Shown here: piece by piece, positions 63,784-64,000 of the stretch | How positions within the stretch are numbered: the stretch's first letter is position 1 | Layout of the letters: each line of letters opens with the position of its first letter | From: Chrysoperla carnea | Taxonomy: Eukaryota; Arthropoda; Insecta; Neuroptera; Chrysopidae | DNA: 64,000 nucleotides | Direction of reading: 5' to 3' | NCBI RefSeq assembly: GCF_905475395.1 | Contig: NC_058337.1 | Coordinates: forward strand, 135,987,960 to 136,051,959 | The notes under the pieces: generated by a model | The model's database searches: none | What the model saw: the letters and a program-made list of their open reading frames with translations, nothing else | Told to the model about the DNA's origin: nothing | Position numbers and translations under genes: made by a program

Positions 63784-64000
63784 TCTCATGCTATTCAGAT
63801 ATTTTACATAAGAAACTATAAGATCTCTAAAATCAAAATTCTTTTTGACAATAGAAAAAAAAAAAAAAACTTAAAATAAACATAAACATTTTCAGCAACC
63901 TTGTATTGGTACCATTTAGGAAACATGGTACAAATAACAAAAATTAAAAGAAACTATAATTAATTAAATATATATAATAGGATTTTGTCCTAAATTTGAA

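Larger units (their letters stand above)
59352..64000. other. intergenic, repeats only
   Basis: After the second receptor: a tandem repeat, an R1 copy, a fold-back and a hammerhead-like core. 62360-63740 is unremarkable AT-rich DNA without recognisable genes. Confidence 0.5.

Noticed and set aside
1-64000. CRISPR arrays, bacterial operons, replication origins
   Set aside because: Intron-containing eukaryotic sequence; the direct repeats present are transposon-derived and not regularly spaced.

Overview
The window is nuclear DNA of an insect: very AT-rich, intron-containing, and full of decayed transposable elements. The best lineage evidence is a tandem pair of seven-transmembrane odorant receptor genes (7tm_6 type), a family essentially confined to insects. 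The order cannot be fixed from the sequence alone. Four multi-exon genes can be modelled exon by exon because splice sites and reading-frame phases agree throughout.

Layout: (1) 1-3512, minus strand: a secreted alpha-carbonic anhydrase, with signal peptide, a long Asn/Tyr-rich spacer and the catalytic domain; its 3' end lies outside the window. (2) 3513-18290: intergenic DNA with fold-back elements, a non-LTR retrotransposon tail and small dispersed repeats, plus a possible orphan two-exon coding fragment on the plus strand at 8092-8450. (3) 18291-48331, minus strand: a six-exon gene for a 318-residue membrane protein of unrecognised family. Its introns reach 11.6 kb and carry most of the repeats in the window, including 5S rRNA-like, SINE-like and TA-flanked MITE sequences. 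Its leader probably carries a 78-codon upstream ORF. (4) 48680-52300: intergenic. (5) 52703-55359 and 57310-59347, plus strand: two head-to-tail odorant receptor genes (371 and 372 aa) with identical intron phases and duplicated upstream regions, with the remains of a third copy between them at about 56535-56700. (6) 59352-64000: repeats only.

The genes do not form one pathway. The receptor pair is a typical local birth-and-death array of chemoreceptors. The carbonic anhydrase and the membrane protein are independent neighbours. At least seven copies of one roughly 0.55-kb repeat (called R1 here) are spread across the window in both orientations. I see no clearly new biological system. The most unusual items are the R1 family with its conserved hairpins, several large fold-back elements, a SINE that seems to share a LINE tail, hammerhead-like cores, and the unusual 5' and 3' ends of the membrane-protein gene.
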